Source: Tigriopus japonicus (taxonomy: Eukaryota; Arthropoda; Copepoda; Harpacticoida; Harpacticidae). From it: a stretch of DNA of 64,000 bases. Each line of letters starts with the position of its first letter. The stretch's first letter is position 1. Position numbers and translations under genes: made by a program. Below the pieces are notes generated by a model. It searched no databases, was not told the origin of the DNA, and was given only the letters and a program-made list of their open reading frames with translations. The stretch covers positions 5,396,820 to 5,460,819 of the forward strand of contig CM021315.1 in NCBI GenBank assembly GCA_010645155.1. The letters are read 5' to 3'. Positions 47,739 to 58,600 of this stretch are shown here, in pieces.

Positions 47739-48792
47739 GATCATTGAACAAATTATGGTTCCATAAACTCCTACTGTCTCGCTTGGTGCCACTTGACAAC
47801 CTCAAAATTGGCTTTTTCTCCAGCGGCTCTGGAAAAGACGATGTTTGGTCAATGGCTTGGACCACTGACCTTCAGATGTCATATAAGGTTGGTTTGTTCC
47901 AAGAATTGTGGTGAGCTAGAGTTGCCATCATCACTTTGGATCACGTTCGTGATCGCCCTTTTGTCTTGAGGTGGGATTTTTTTGGGTCTCCCTGGACTCT
48001 CCTTGGTCCCAACATTGCAGGGAGCTCGAAAGAAGTTGCTAGGAAGCGTTTTGTTTCTTGTCCCGCATATGACAATGGCCATTTTCAAATTGAGATCATG
48101 GGATGCCTCCTGGCATTGAGATGATTATTTGAATCTTCAAAGTTACTTAGGATGAGAAATAACCTTGATCTAATGGCACAAGTCATCTGTCTGTAAAATT
48201 TTTTGCAACTTGATATTTTGGTCAAAAACATCAAACCTTTCGTGGAGTACCGGTGCTGGACGAATGACATTGAGTAAAACTTTACCACGCATGATTTTGG
48301 CCAGCTCTGGCTCAGGATTCGAACCGACGACCCCCCAAAAAAACCAATTGTTTTTATCGAAAGCGGGTTCAACTAATGTTAAAGCCCTATTAAGTTCTTT
48401 TTCATTCTTTAAATGATAGTTATTTTTGTGAATCCTTTAAAGTAAGCCTTCAGTAAGGATAAAAAAGAATTAGGTTTGTTTTGTCTTTTCGCCCTTGTGA
48501 AACAATGAGTTATTTTTTCAGAACAATGCTTGCTTGCCTTTGGTTGAAGATACACTAATATGTACTAATTTGAGCAGCACCTAAAAATGACGATTTTATG
48601 ACATCATACTGTACTTTGGAGGTCAGTTATTGCAAAAGTGACATTTTAAGAAAACGGTTCCTACAAGGCGCATATTTAAGCTCACTAAATTTAGTCAGAG
48701 TTAGATTGTTATATCTACAGTTGAGCTTAAACAGTACCTTTAAAATGAAGTGTTACCTGGCAAGCAAGCATTTAGATGTTGTATCTTCAGCC

Positions 48793-49545
48793 ATGAACAA
48801 CGCCATCAACAAGATTCCCCTGAAAATCCTGGCCCTGACCTCAACGGGCTTTGGTATTTTCGTCTTGGGCTTCGGCTATTACACCAAACGACAAACAGCT
48901 TTAAACTTCGCTCGTGAACCCTATTACCAGAATTCGATTCGTCATCTGCGACGGCACCATGGAGCCCAATTTGTTTTGGGCTTGCCCATTCTAGATAAAG
49001 TAATTGATTATTGCCTCAGAGAGTGGCAAGACGTCCCTCTTAATAAACCTCCCTCAAAATCCAATCACACTTTATTCAGGCTTTTTTAATCTGCAAGAAT
49101 CCATGATCTCCTTCAGTTTACGGTAATCAGCTTTCTAAGTTAAAGGTGGGGATATTTCTCTAAACCAAACATCCGCTACGAAGCTCTCATTTTTAGGTCT
49201 TAAAGAATTTTTGCAATCTAGGATTAATCGGTATTGCCACTCTCTGAAATCTGCTCCTTGTAGAAAATGACATTGACCACCGAACAGGTTTATCTAGAGA
49301 CACCTGACTCGTTTAAAATTGAGACCCCAGTGCATGGCCCAAAGGGAAAGGGCATCTATCACATCCTAGCATTGAAGAATCCAGAAGAAACTGCTTGGAG
49401 AGTGGAGCACTCCAGCTTGGAATTGTTTAACACCACCGCTGCCAATATCCCCAGTGATTACAAAGACAAACGCATGACCATTTTTGATCGATCCAAAGAT
49501 GGCGAATTGCCAGATTATCTCAGCGAGTCCAAAAAGATCAAGTGA
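48793..49545 (+). CDS. COA1: COA1-like cytochrome oxidase assembly factor
   Basis: Two exons, 48793-48999 and 49264-49545, join in phase 0 across a 264-bp intron and give about 162 aa (human COA1 146). COA1 is an inner-membrane mitochondrial factor for complex IV (and I) assembly. The N-terminus MNNAINKIPLK is basic. A membrane helix follows (ILALTSTGFGIFVLGFGYY), then the family block SIRHLRRHHGAQFVLGLPI and, in exon 2, ETPDSFKIETPVHGPKGKG with WRVEHSSLELF, which match the conserved PV-x-G-x-KG and W-x-V..LEL parts of the family. The ATG is chosen because TATCTTCAGCC just before it looks like a splice acceptor; in-frame codons continue upstream to 48598. AATAAA follows the stop at 49568-49573. 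Confidence 0.75.
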
Positions 49546-49567
49546 AATTATACCGGGTCGTTCTCGC

Positions 49568-49573
49568 AATAAA
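49568..49573 (+). promoter_or_regulatory. COA1 poly-A signal
   Basis: AATAAA lies 23 bases after the COA1 stop and only 80 bases before the ATG of the next gene on the same strand. Confidence 0.7.
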
Positions 49574-49652
49574 TAGACGTACACTCCTTGACTGTTTCGT
49601 GATTCCGTCGGAAGTGCCAGATCAAATGTAATCTCAGTTATCTTTCAGCAAA

Positions 49653-50825
49653 ATGAATTTTCGAGGTCCCCGTCCAATATATGGTAGTGGAGGTGGTATG
49701 GAGGGCCCTCCATTTGCAAACCAAGGAGGATGGAATCCGAATTTCAACTCCTTCGAAGACCCTCAGTTTGGAGGTGGAGAATGGCCACATCCCAGATTTT
49801 CCGGACCCAGAATACCACAGTGGAGAGGTCCTGGCTTTCCAAGAATGTGTCAACCAAGGCAACCACCACCAGAGCAAATGCCAACAAATTTTGTTATTAC
49901 CCCTCCGGATGTCTTGAGATGGCTGGATCATCAACATCCAGATATCTTACTTCGTATTTATCAACATGTTCAGTGGCTTTTAGACCAATGTGGTGCCAAT
50001 CCTGAAGAGAATCATCTACCCAATATGGATGAAGATCCGAGCACCTGGTACGAAGAAGATAAAAAGCTTCCAGAGCAACCGTCAAATGATTTGCCCAAGA
50101 AACCCTCTCCAGAGCCTGCCACAAGTCCAAAACCGTCCAATGCACCAATGGGTGTGATGAGGCCAGGATTGGGATTTTCGAACGCAAATCAACCTGTTAG
50201 TTCACGTCCAGTGTCTTCAGGTCCTTTACAATGGACTCCTGGAGGTTGGATGCCCAAAGATAACAAGCACAAGATCACTACAACCATTAAACCTCTGCCA
50301 GAAACAGATGTCATTCCGCCCAACGGATCTGCTTTTCCCGACGCTCAAGAGGATCGAAATAAGTTTAACAAGTTGAAGAATAACTTGGGTATGATGCAAA
50401 TGGAGCTCACCAAGACTTGTCGCAAGTTTAGAATCTCTAACCTTAATCAAGACGATCTTTCCGGATATCCTGAAAATCAGCAAGAGCGGCTAAAAACAGT
50501 GGTTAATTGCGTGAAAGCTGCCGAGAAGACATTGTTGGACTTCAAGGACTTCCTCAAAACTGACAAGTACAAAGACTGGAATGACGCGCAGGCTGAAGAA
50601 CAAGAGAAGAGGATCAAAGCAATGATTGGTGATACTCCTCAGGGTGTTCCTCACAAGAAACCAATTGGCCAAAACCAAGAGGCGGTTGAGGAGGAAAAGT
50701 TAATTGATGCTGAAGAAAAGGGTGCCTCCGAAGATTGTGATGTAAATTCAAAACCGGACTCGGGGTCGCCTTCAAAAACTCCAATGAAGTTTCAGTCTGG
50801 AGGAACTTTGTCAATCAGTAAATAG
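49653..50825 (+). CDS. Unrecognised 390-aa Gly/Pro-rich, mostly disordered protein
   Basis: A single-exon frame starts AAAATGAATTTTCG. Residues 1-70 are Gly, Pro, Arg and Trp rich (MNFRGPRPIYGSGGGM, PQWRGPGFPRM), like RNA-binding low-complexity tails. Residues about 78-118 look folded (TPPDVLRWLDHQHPDILLRI, then YQHVQWLLDQCG). A Pro/Ser-rich linker leads to a charged helical region at about 230-320 (FNKLKNNLGMMQMELTKTCR, AAEKTLLDFKDFLKTDKYKD). The tail is acidic. I do not recognise a family. Steady codon use and long uninterrupted frame argue for a real gene. It starts 107 bases after COA1 on the same strand, with an acceptor-like TTATCTTTCAG four bases before its ATG. Confidence 0.72.
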   Translation: MNFRGPRPIYGSGGGMEGPPFANQGGWNPNFNSFEDPQFGGGEWPHPRFSGPRIPQWRGPGFPRMCQPRQPPPEQMPTNFVITPPDVLRWLDHQHPDILLRIYQHVQWLLDQCGANPEENHLPNMDEDPSTWYEEDKKLPEQPSNDLPKKPSPEPATSPKPSNAPMGVMRPGLGFSNANQPVSSRPVSSGPLQWTPGGWMPKDNKHKITTTIKPLPETDVIPPNGSAFPDAQEDRNKFNKLKNNLGMMQMELTKTCRKFRISNLNQDDLSGYPENQQERLKTVVNCVKAAEKTLLDFKDFLKTDKYKDWNDAQAEEQEKRIKAMIGDTPQGVPHKKPIGQNQEAVEEEKLIDAEEKGASEDCDVNSKPDSGSPSKTPMKFQSGGTLSISK

Positions 50826-53234
50826 TGTTTGTGAGAACTATTTATTGGAAATACAAGGATGGCCTTGTTAATACAATGTTAATGTACTAAAAATGAGCAC
50901 TAAGTTTTTTCTTGCTGATGAATTTGCACTTAATATGCTTGAGAACATTGAATCAAAAACTAGTTTCCCTAAGGTCTTTTTGTAACATCCTCGAGTGATA
51001 GTCCTTAGAAGAGAGTGGAAAAAGAAATGAAAATTTACGATTTTCAGATAGCTCGAAATGGCAAATAAAGTTTTTTTTCGCTTAAATTTGCCGACGTTAC
51101 CGAAACTTCGTTTTTGCCTTCTCAAGTGTTAAATTTAAGCCTATGCACCAAAGTTGTGACACTTTATGTCTTTTTTCTTAAATCAGCGGCCTTAAATCAA
51201 GTTTTCAATTTGGATGTTGGCGTAAAAGCATTGATAGACTAGTCAGAGTCTGCTATATTTTTTCATATTCCCTGGGGATTCATAAGAAACGGAACGAGAA
51301 ATCAGGTCCGTAACTCGGAAGTCGTTGATCACACAAAAAATGCATGAAACTCAAAAAAGATGCGACAGATAAAAATTCCTCAGATAGAGATGGTTTCATT
51401 CCTTTTATGTTGCCGATTTTCGATTGGAGTCAAATTTTGGAAGGGAGAAAAAAAAGTCGGAGTCACGAACGCTCTGTTTTCAAAAATGTCCCTTCAGTGG
51501 AAAAATCGTCGTCGCTTAAATATGAATCTAAAATGAAATTGCATTTTCTGACTCTTCAAGCCAAGAGTTTGACCAATCATATTCAATGAAAACGAGGTTC
51601 ATATATGCTTTCAATCACGAATTATAGACGATATAATTAGGTGTTCCGTTTCTTTTGAAACACCCGGTACAAGGACGAAACATATAAAAATGAAGATTTT
51701 TGCGTAGAGCGGTATTTTACCTTCTTTTTGTTGGTCAAAATCCGTCCCTTAAATTCAGATAAGTCTGCAGCTGATCAACATAATTTCAAAACGCTTCAAT
51801 TCAACAAGTATTTAAATAAGATAAATATGTATTGGGTAAGCTTTCAAAAAATGGTTAACAAACAATAGGAATTCTGAAGTACTAGTTGGTAACGCTACAA
51901 GAGCTGTCAGGCTTCGGTATATTTGGTAAAAACATCACAAAGTTCGATTTAGAGTGTAAACCAAAACAGAAACTAAGTAGTAAGTCGTGTTCCATTCTGG
52001 GAAAATAGCATATCAAAGAAAGGAACTCATACAAAATCACTCAAAGAAATATTGGATCAGTTCGGGGCACAGTACTGAAACAATCGCATCAAGTTTATAT
52101 GGTAATTCCCAAACATGTGAGATACGTTCGTGACCCAAGAAAGCAAGAGAAGCAACTTTGGTTTACTGATTTTTTTCAAAGTGAGATCTAGATAAAAAGT
52201 TACACACTTAAAAACCTATTGAATATACCACTTTTTAAAAACTGATTCAATACATTTTTAGACGTTACTTACATACCCATTGAATTGTAATTGAATGAAA
52301 ATCTGTGATCAACTGTCGAATTAATTAAGTTTTACAGGTCTATTTTTATGTGGAAAAAGCAAAAAAAACACTCTGAGTATTTGAAAATTCATGAAAAGTA
52401 TTTGAGAATTGTTCATTTTTGTATTTATTGTTTCAATTGGACAAATTAAAAAAATATCCACTCCTAAAACACACCTAGAATACATAGTTCTGAGAAATAA
52501 CTTTGAATCATTAAGAGGGCATGTTGGTAGGTTGTTAATACAAATTTTGTGAAATTATGCAATTTAAGAAAAATCACTTTTGGGTTAAATTGAGCATGGC
52601 CCTTCTAGTAAATATCAACTACGCACAAAATCCAGACACTTTTGTTCCGTGGATTTCCTTCAATTTTCCAATGAATATTGGACTTCGTGCAGGCAAGGTA
52701 ATTGGAACACACCTCTTCAAAAATATATAAATATGTATATCTTAAGTATGATTTACTTAATATCATTTGTCATTTTGACCTGTGATGACAAAACAAACAA
52801 AAATGAAGAATTTTATGAGATCAAAAATCTATTTCATTTGCTTGGGAATTTGAGTTTTCAAATGCTCGAAACTTTTTTTTTGCTTTGTTTCACCTAAAAA
52901 ATGGACCAGTAAAACTTGATTAATTCGACAGCTGATCAACCAATTTTCAATCAATGTAAATTCAACAGGAATGTAAGTAAGCCAACAAATGTATTAACTA
53001 AGTTTACAACAATTAGTTAATTTATTAGGTTTTTAGTTCTGTAACTTTTAAGCTAGACCTGACTTGGATAAAAGTAGTCAAAGTTGTTCCATTTGGTTTT
53101 TTGTGTCACTCACATACATCATCATACATAGTGTTTGGGAATTTGCATATAAACTATTGAAATCAGATTGAATCACACCAGAAAATAATAAATTTGGCAT
53201 GATTTTTCAGTGCCCTGAGGGGTCAGTTTATCTA
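50826..53234. other. Gene-free AT-rich stretch
   Basis: It contains an AATAAA at about 51063 that could end the preceding gene and MITE family B copy 2 (51273-51669). The frame at 51344-51589 lies in that MITE. Nothing else is recognised. Confidence 0.55.
51273..51669 (-). mobile_element. MITE family B, copy 2
   Basis: It is the inverted counterpart of 43884-44282, beginning TGGGGATTCATAAGAAACGG and ending CGTTTCTTTTGAAACACCCG followed by GTAC. The shared body is recognisable along the whole length, but the copies have clearly diverged. It is about 400 bp, not coding. Confidence 0.82.
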
Positions 53235-55045
53235 TGATTTTTTTTGATGGGTTGGGGATTTTTTATTAACACTACAAGGAATGGGACTCCCTGTAAAGAA
53301 AGTTGATCCTTAACGTTACTGCATAAGATAAAATATAGAATTAACATTTGTATAAAATTTGGTCTACCAACAAGTTATTGTTGGCAGATCCATACAACCC
53401 TTGAATAGTGGATTGATCAGGAATAGTATTTGAAAATTTGTCTAATCCTGCCTAAAATGCTATAAGAGGAGGATCAGCTCCTAAATTTTCCCGACGAATA
53501 CACTGACACAAAAATCTTTGCCTCCTCAGAAACAAGAAAAAATCTTACTTTTCTTCGATTTTCTAAAATCAAAGAACAAAGCCTTAAAATAACTTTTGCT
53601 GAATATCTTTCAATCAACTACTTTTAGCTTTTACACTTTTCCATACGAGTGATCAATAGTGCCAAAAGAACTTGATTCCCATAGCTAGATTCCGGCAATA
53701 TTTCCAATGTTCATAATTCCTGATTGTTTTCGAAAAAGTATTGTACAAGAGCTGTCTTGATCTCGTATTTCAAAATGACACCCAAATCAGTTGCTATACA
53801 TATGGAGGGTGCCTGTGAGCGTGATTAAAGTTGGATCAATTGAATACAAGATTAATTAGAGTCATATTAACTCGCCTTGAAATGGAAGACGTTTCATTTT
53901 TGGCGAGAAGAAGAAAGCTAATGGTTCCAGAACAAATTGAATAACTGTATGATTTAACAACAAAAATGTCTCAAAATTTAACAGGACCAAGAGATATTGA
54001 CCTGAACCCCGACGATGACATAGTTTGTCAAAATTAGTTGATGCAACTGTCTTCTGACGGTCCCAAAAGCCTAAATTGCATCCAGACAACTGAAAACCTC
54101 CATTGGATTTTTCCAACACTCATACAACACGACTCAAACAGAATTTACATCATGTTATAAAATCTGATTTGCTCTTTAAGCTACCATTGAACCATCATCA
54201 AAAATCCAATCCACGGAAACCAAGCATAAAAGGGCAATTATATATCGTCCATTGGGCACTTTTTAAATCATGGACATATCAACTTTTCTCAAAAAAGAGC
54301 CTAAGGAAATCAATTTATATTGATGCTTTATTATTGTGTGACAAAAATGTGTATTATATAAAAGTAGTTTATAAATGGCTGATAAATATATCTCATTTTG
54401 TAAACCTTCTTCGTTTTCAATTAGCAACGTAAAAATATGTGATTTTGTTAAGATTGCCAACAGGCAAAGATTTATGTTTCACCCTGTACTAATGGGCAAC
54501 AAATTGGACAATGAAGGAGCCCGATAAAGAAGAGAGGAGGACTTCATTGTTCGAACTAGCGTGGATTCCTTGGGATTTGGAGGTGCTTTCAGAGCACAAG
54601 GAAAACCTCTATGGTCGCCACAGCTGACCTCAAATCCTGGGTTGGGACAGAGCCCATGAATGCTCTTGCAGACATATGCAGTATCAGATACCTTTCATGC
54701 CTTCTCTGAGTACTATAGAGCCCCAACTTGGGCTCTCTCCCAATATGAGAGCTCTCTCATTCCTATGATGTTCCTAGTGAAACATTTTTGGACCTGTTCA
54801 ACCTTTAGCAAACCTGCCCAACTCATGGGAGCCCAAACGGGTGAGGCATTTTCAAGATGAGGCTGGACAATCGACTAGTACAGAGTTAGCATCGAAAAAC
54901 CATCTCTGGACTTAAAAGTGCGATAGATCAAGGCCACACATTTGAAATGCCTTCTCCACCTTCAACTGTATATGCTCATCGAACTTTCCATCATCTTGGA
55001 TGACAACTCCTAAATCCCTCATGGACGATACGTGCTCAATATCAC
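53235..55045 (-). mobile_element. Third copy of the non-LTR retroelement 3' part, itself interrupted
   Basis: 53235-53485 is the reverse complement of the 3' UTR at 9060-9270 (CTACAAGGAATGGGA, TTGGTCTACCAACAAGTTA). 54487-55045 is the reverse complement of about 8470-9035 (GATAAAGAAGAGAGGAGGAC, CTCATGGACGATACGTGCTC). The two parts would be contiguous but are separated by about 1 kb of other sequence (53486-54486). The match stops at 55045; a further 20-base match (GTCATCAGCATATGA) resumes at about 55466, near the YADD box. It is a decayed partial copy. Confidence 0.82.
53486..54486. mobile_element. Probable insertion splitting the retroelement copy
   Basis: About 1 kb of unrelated sequence lies between two halves of one retroelement copy. 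Near its ends AAAAATCTTTGCCT (about 53511) and the inverse of ATAAATCTTTGCCT (about 54465) form a weak inverted repeat, which hints at a DNA transposon. The frame at 53862-54119 shows no known domain. Confidence 0.5.
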
Positions 55046-55653
55046 ATTTATTTGCCTTTTTGCACTTTTCGCCTTTATTTGCACGATTTTTATTACGAAT
55101 TCCGCCTAAAATGAACAAATTGTTGAGAGTTTGCTATTTCCTCTTTGAGAATGTTTACTTTTGGAAGATTCTGATGTTACAGCTCCAGCGTAGGCTAGCA
55201 TAGTATTGATTACTACTACTTCAATATCTAAATTTTGCTCTTCAAGATTGAAAAATAACAACCAGATGACAAGAAAGTATCTGAAGCTTTTCGTTTCAGA
55301 AATTTCAGTTTTTGCCAATTTTCTAAATTTCTATTTGCGCTTTTTTGGTTTTTATTTGCGATTTTGACCTTTTTTTGCATTTTATTTTACGATTTTGGGC
55401 TGATTTTTGCGCAACTTTTGGTAACCAAAAGCTTCTTTTGACTTGCACTTTTTGCCAGTCCCTAGTCATCAGCATATGATGAAATGATTGAATTCAGCAA
55501 CAGGTTAAACAGACACATAATGGAAATATTGGCCACCCTGGGAATTCACTGAGAGCAAGTTGAACTCAAAAGTTGATCTCCGTGTGGAATCCAGTCGACC
55601 CAAAGTTGGTGCCATATTGAGTCTTCTGAAGGTGCAACAAACGCATTTAAGCA
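55046..55653. other. Stretch of TTATTTGC-rich repeat, then the ninjurin upstream region
   Basis: About 55046-55460 is rich in TTTATTTGC and TTTTTGC motifs and ends CTTTTTGCCAGTCCCTAG, which resembles an hAT end (rc CTAGGGACTGGCAAA). It seems to be another element inserted in the retroelement copy. The last ~150 bases are upstream of ninjurin. Confidence 0.4.
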
Positions 55654-58600
55654 ATGGATCCTGAGCAAGTTGATGAATCGTCTCTCTTGGATAATGAATC
55701 TCATTCTGATGAAACCGATCTGGAATCGACCACTCGTGTGTCAACCGAAATTTATCCTAAAGAATTTCACATCTATTCTACTGGAAAGACCTTAACCACG
55801 GGGGTTATGGACATGGCTTTGTTGGTATCCAACGCAGGTCAGCTTCGAGAGGCCTTTTCCAGCATGAATGATGGCCCCGAATATGAGTATTTGTCATCGG
55901 CATTTGCAGCCGGACTTCTCATCATATGTCTGATTATTCAGGTAAGATGGCTTTAAAAGTCACTTATTCAAGTTTGGTGGGAGATAGAACACATCTTTAA
56001 GCCGATATGTGGGTGTCTTATGATTCTTTCCAAATATTCTCACAGCTATGTCATATTTTGAGGCGGAGTACGGCTGGTAACTCGAAAAAGACTCAAACAT
56101 AATGACAGGATAATTTGACATTTCCCACTGCTAGCTTCAAGTCTCAACAGCACTATTCAAGTAGTGGGAAGAATCGCCATTTTGTCATATTAATTGGCTT
56201 TGATGAGTTCTTTGTTGTCATCCTAACCCCGACGTCATGTCACGTTACTTGACTGGAGAGTGACGAATGGGCTTGTCTAGGAATTCTTTAGGCAAGGTTG
56301 GATCCGTTGCCTTCGTTAATTTGTTTCTTGAACCCCATGTTCATGACTTTTTGACTAGAAACGTGGGGAGTGGCTGTCTGGCTAAGTTTTAAAGAACCTG
56401 TCTTTTTACCTTTGGCGTGATGCCGTGTTGAAACGGCAGGAAATAATTGGAAAAGTGACGCCAAAGGTTATATGTACAAGCACAATTGCCGTTGTTTTTT
56501 CAAGTATTTCCTGGTGCCTCGCATGCACCCCATGCAAATCCACGACACAATTTACATATTCTTCGATTTGACAGTTAGGGCCCATGTATGTAGAATGAAT
56601 CTCTGAATCCGATCAAATGTCAAACGATAAGCCACAGATTGCAGCAATGTACCTTGTTCAGAGGTATTGTGTGGTCTCGCAGGGTTTCATTCTAGCGCCC
56701 GATGTCATTATTTCAAGAGACAATAGGCACTCATGTCATCGTAGTTGCTGGAAGGAATGCGGGACCTCGTTCTTTAGTAACACCTACATCAGGCATGAGC
56801 CATTGTACCGAAGTCGTATCTGATATGTGATGGTCGTGGTGGTGGATCTAGCGGTTGGTCGTTGTCCTAAGGAGGAGGAGGAGGCCAAAAAGAACCGGGT
56901 TACTTGACGAGGACATTTGCTCTGGAATTTGCCCACCATTGATACGAATCTCGTGTTTGACGCCAATTTGCATAAGCATCGTATTTATGCCACTTCCTAA
57001 GGGAATTTTCAGACTGAGGTTCTCTTCAATGAGGGATGAACGCTTCTTGAACACACGCACACAGAGGTCTGGACGAGTTCGACAATTGTACTAGATCAAA
57101 TTGGTTGTTGGTCACCTTCGGGAGTGTTGTTCAAGGAAGACATGAACTTTTTTGACGGCGAATTTGTTAAAGTGCAGTCAGTGGCAACCATAGAGATCTT
57201 AACTTTTCGGAAGAAGAGAGCAATTTGCAATTTGCCAACAAAAACGCCTCCTTGGAAGTTTTTTTCCCAGTCTCTCGCTCTCTTCTCTCGTCCAGATGAT
57301 GATTGTGGTTGTTGGTCAGAATGTCGTTCGTAGAGGTAACGATCAATTTTTCTGCACCGCTAATGAACCACTTGACGGGATGGAAGTTCCCAAAGTGATT
57401 GCTCTATCTTGGCTTCAAACCATACAACACCTTACTTCCTCCTGGCCTCTGCCCTTAATTTATGGTCAATTCTTCTCAAGTTAGCCTAAAGTGATGTACA
57501 ATAAGATTGAAAAATGTTGATTTGCATGTGACTGGAGGGTCATCACACGCTTTGATGTGCTCTTAAGAGTGCTCAAGTCAGTTGGAACAATGTCCCCGAC
57601 ATGGGTTATTTATTGGTCTCTTCCATCAAGGCTCGTTAGGATGACGCTAAGAATGGAGCGACAAGTAAAAATGAAGTCGCGTTTCCTATGGACACAAAAC
57701 AATCATCATCGGGCTTGTTTGTCCCTGGAATCCTATCTAATTTAATGCCCGTGCCCTTGAGAAACATCTGCTTTTTCAAGATCAATTCAAAGAGCGTTTT
57801 ATCTCGCAATTATGTTCGAGGATGATGCAAACAATGGCGCATCAAAAGAGAGTCGATTGGCGTCAAGTCGTTCAATAGAGAGGCATTTTTCCCGTGCCAA
57901 ATTCAAGAGTTAAGAATACAAACAGCCCTTCCCCACGGAGTAATTGGTGTTTTCTCCTTGCAAAAATCGCCGATTAGGACCGGCACCAACTAGTCAAGGA
58001 TATCCACACAAATGGAAATTGTTTGCCTTTGTAAATGCCAATTGGTACCATGAAAATGGTGTCCGGAGAAAAATGCACGGAAACACTTCAGGAAACTATA
58101 ACAACTAAAAGGCAACAACTATTGCCATCAAAAAGAACTTTTTTGTGCGTATGCATTTAGAATAAACTGGAATCGTTTACTTGGCGCCAGAGGGTTGGCT
58201 CTTCCGAACAAGTTGAAAAACATGGACTTGTCGGAGGGAACCTCTTTCGAAAATAACTCGGGCCTCAACATGTCTCAAAGATGTTTTTCATCTTGGCATC
58301 ATTCTTTGATAATTATGGCAATGCTTCGATTGACATGATCAACCTCGTCGAAAGACTAATGATTTCATGCCGGATTTGGACGAATTATCGGGTCATTGCC
58401 CAAGGTGAGGCAATAATTAATGATTCAATTGCAGACAGATGGGTGCTCAACTGATTTGCTGTCTGGATCACTTCGATATTCCTAGACGCCGTGTCCAAGA
58501 CACTAATATAAAACGAAACCGAATGTAATTATGCCCCGAAATTCCTCCAGTCCTTCCCCAAGCTTCAAGTTCATGGCATCGTTGTTCTAAGCACCTCTTT

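Larger units (their letters stand above)
43237..48792. other. Gene-free, repeat-bearing stretch with an assembly gap
   Basis: It contains MITE family B copy 1 (43884-44282), a TA-type MITE (45304-45645) and the N run. The 125-codon frame at 46365-46742 and frames around 46887-47181 show no domain. I see no gene. Confidence 0.5.

Noticed and set aside
48301..48345. GGTTCGAATCC B-box-like sequence on the minus strand
   Set aside because: No A box at the right distance and no cloverleaf could be folded; probably chance or a very old SINE.
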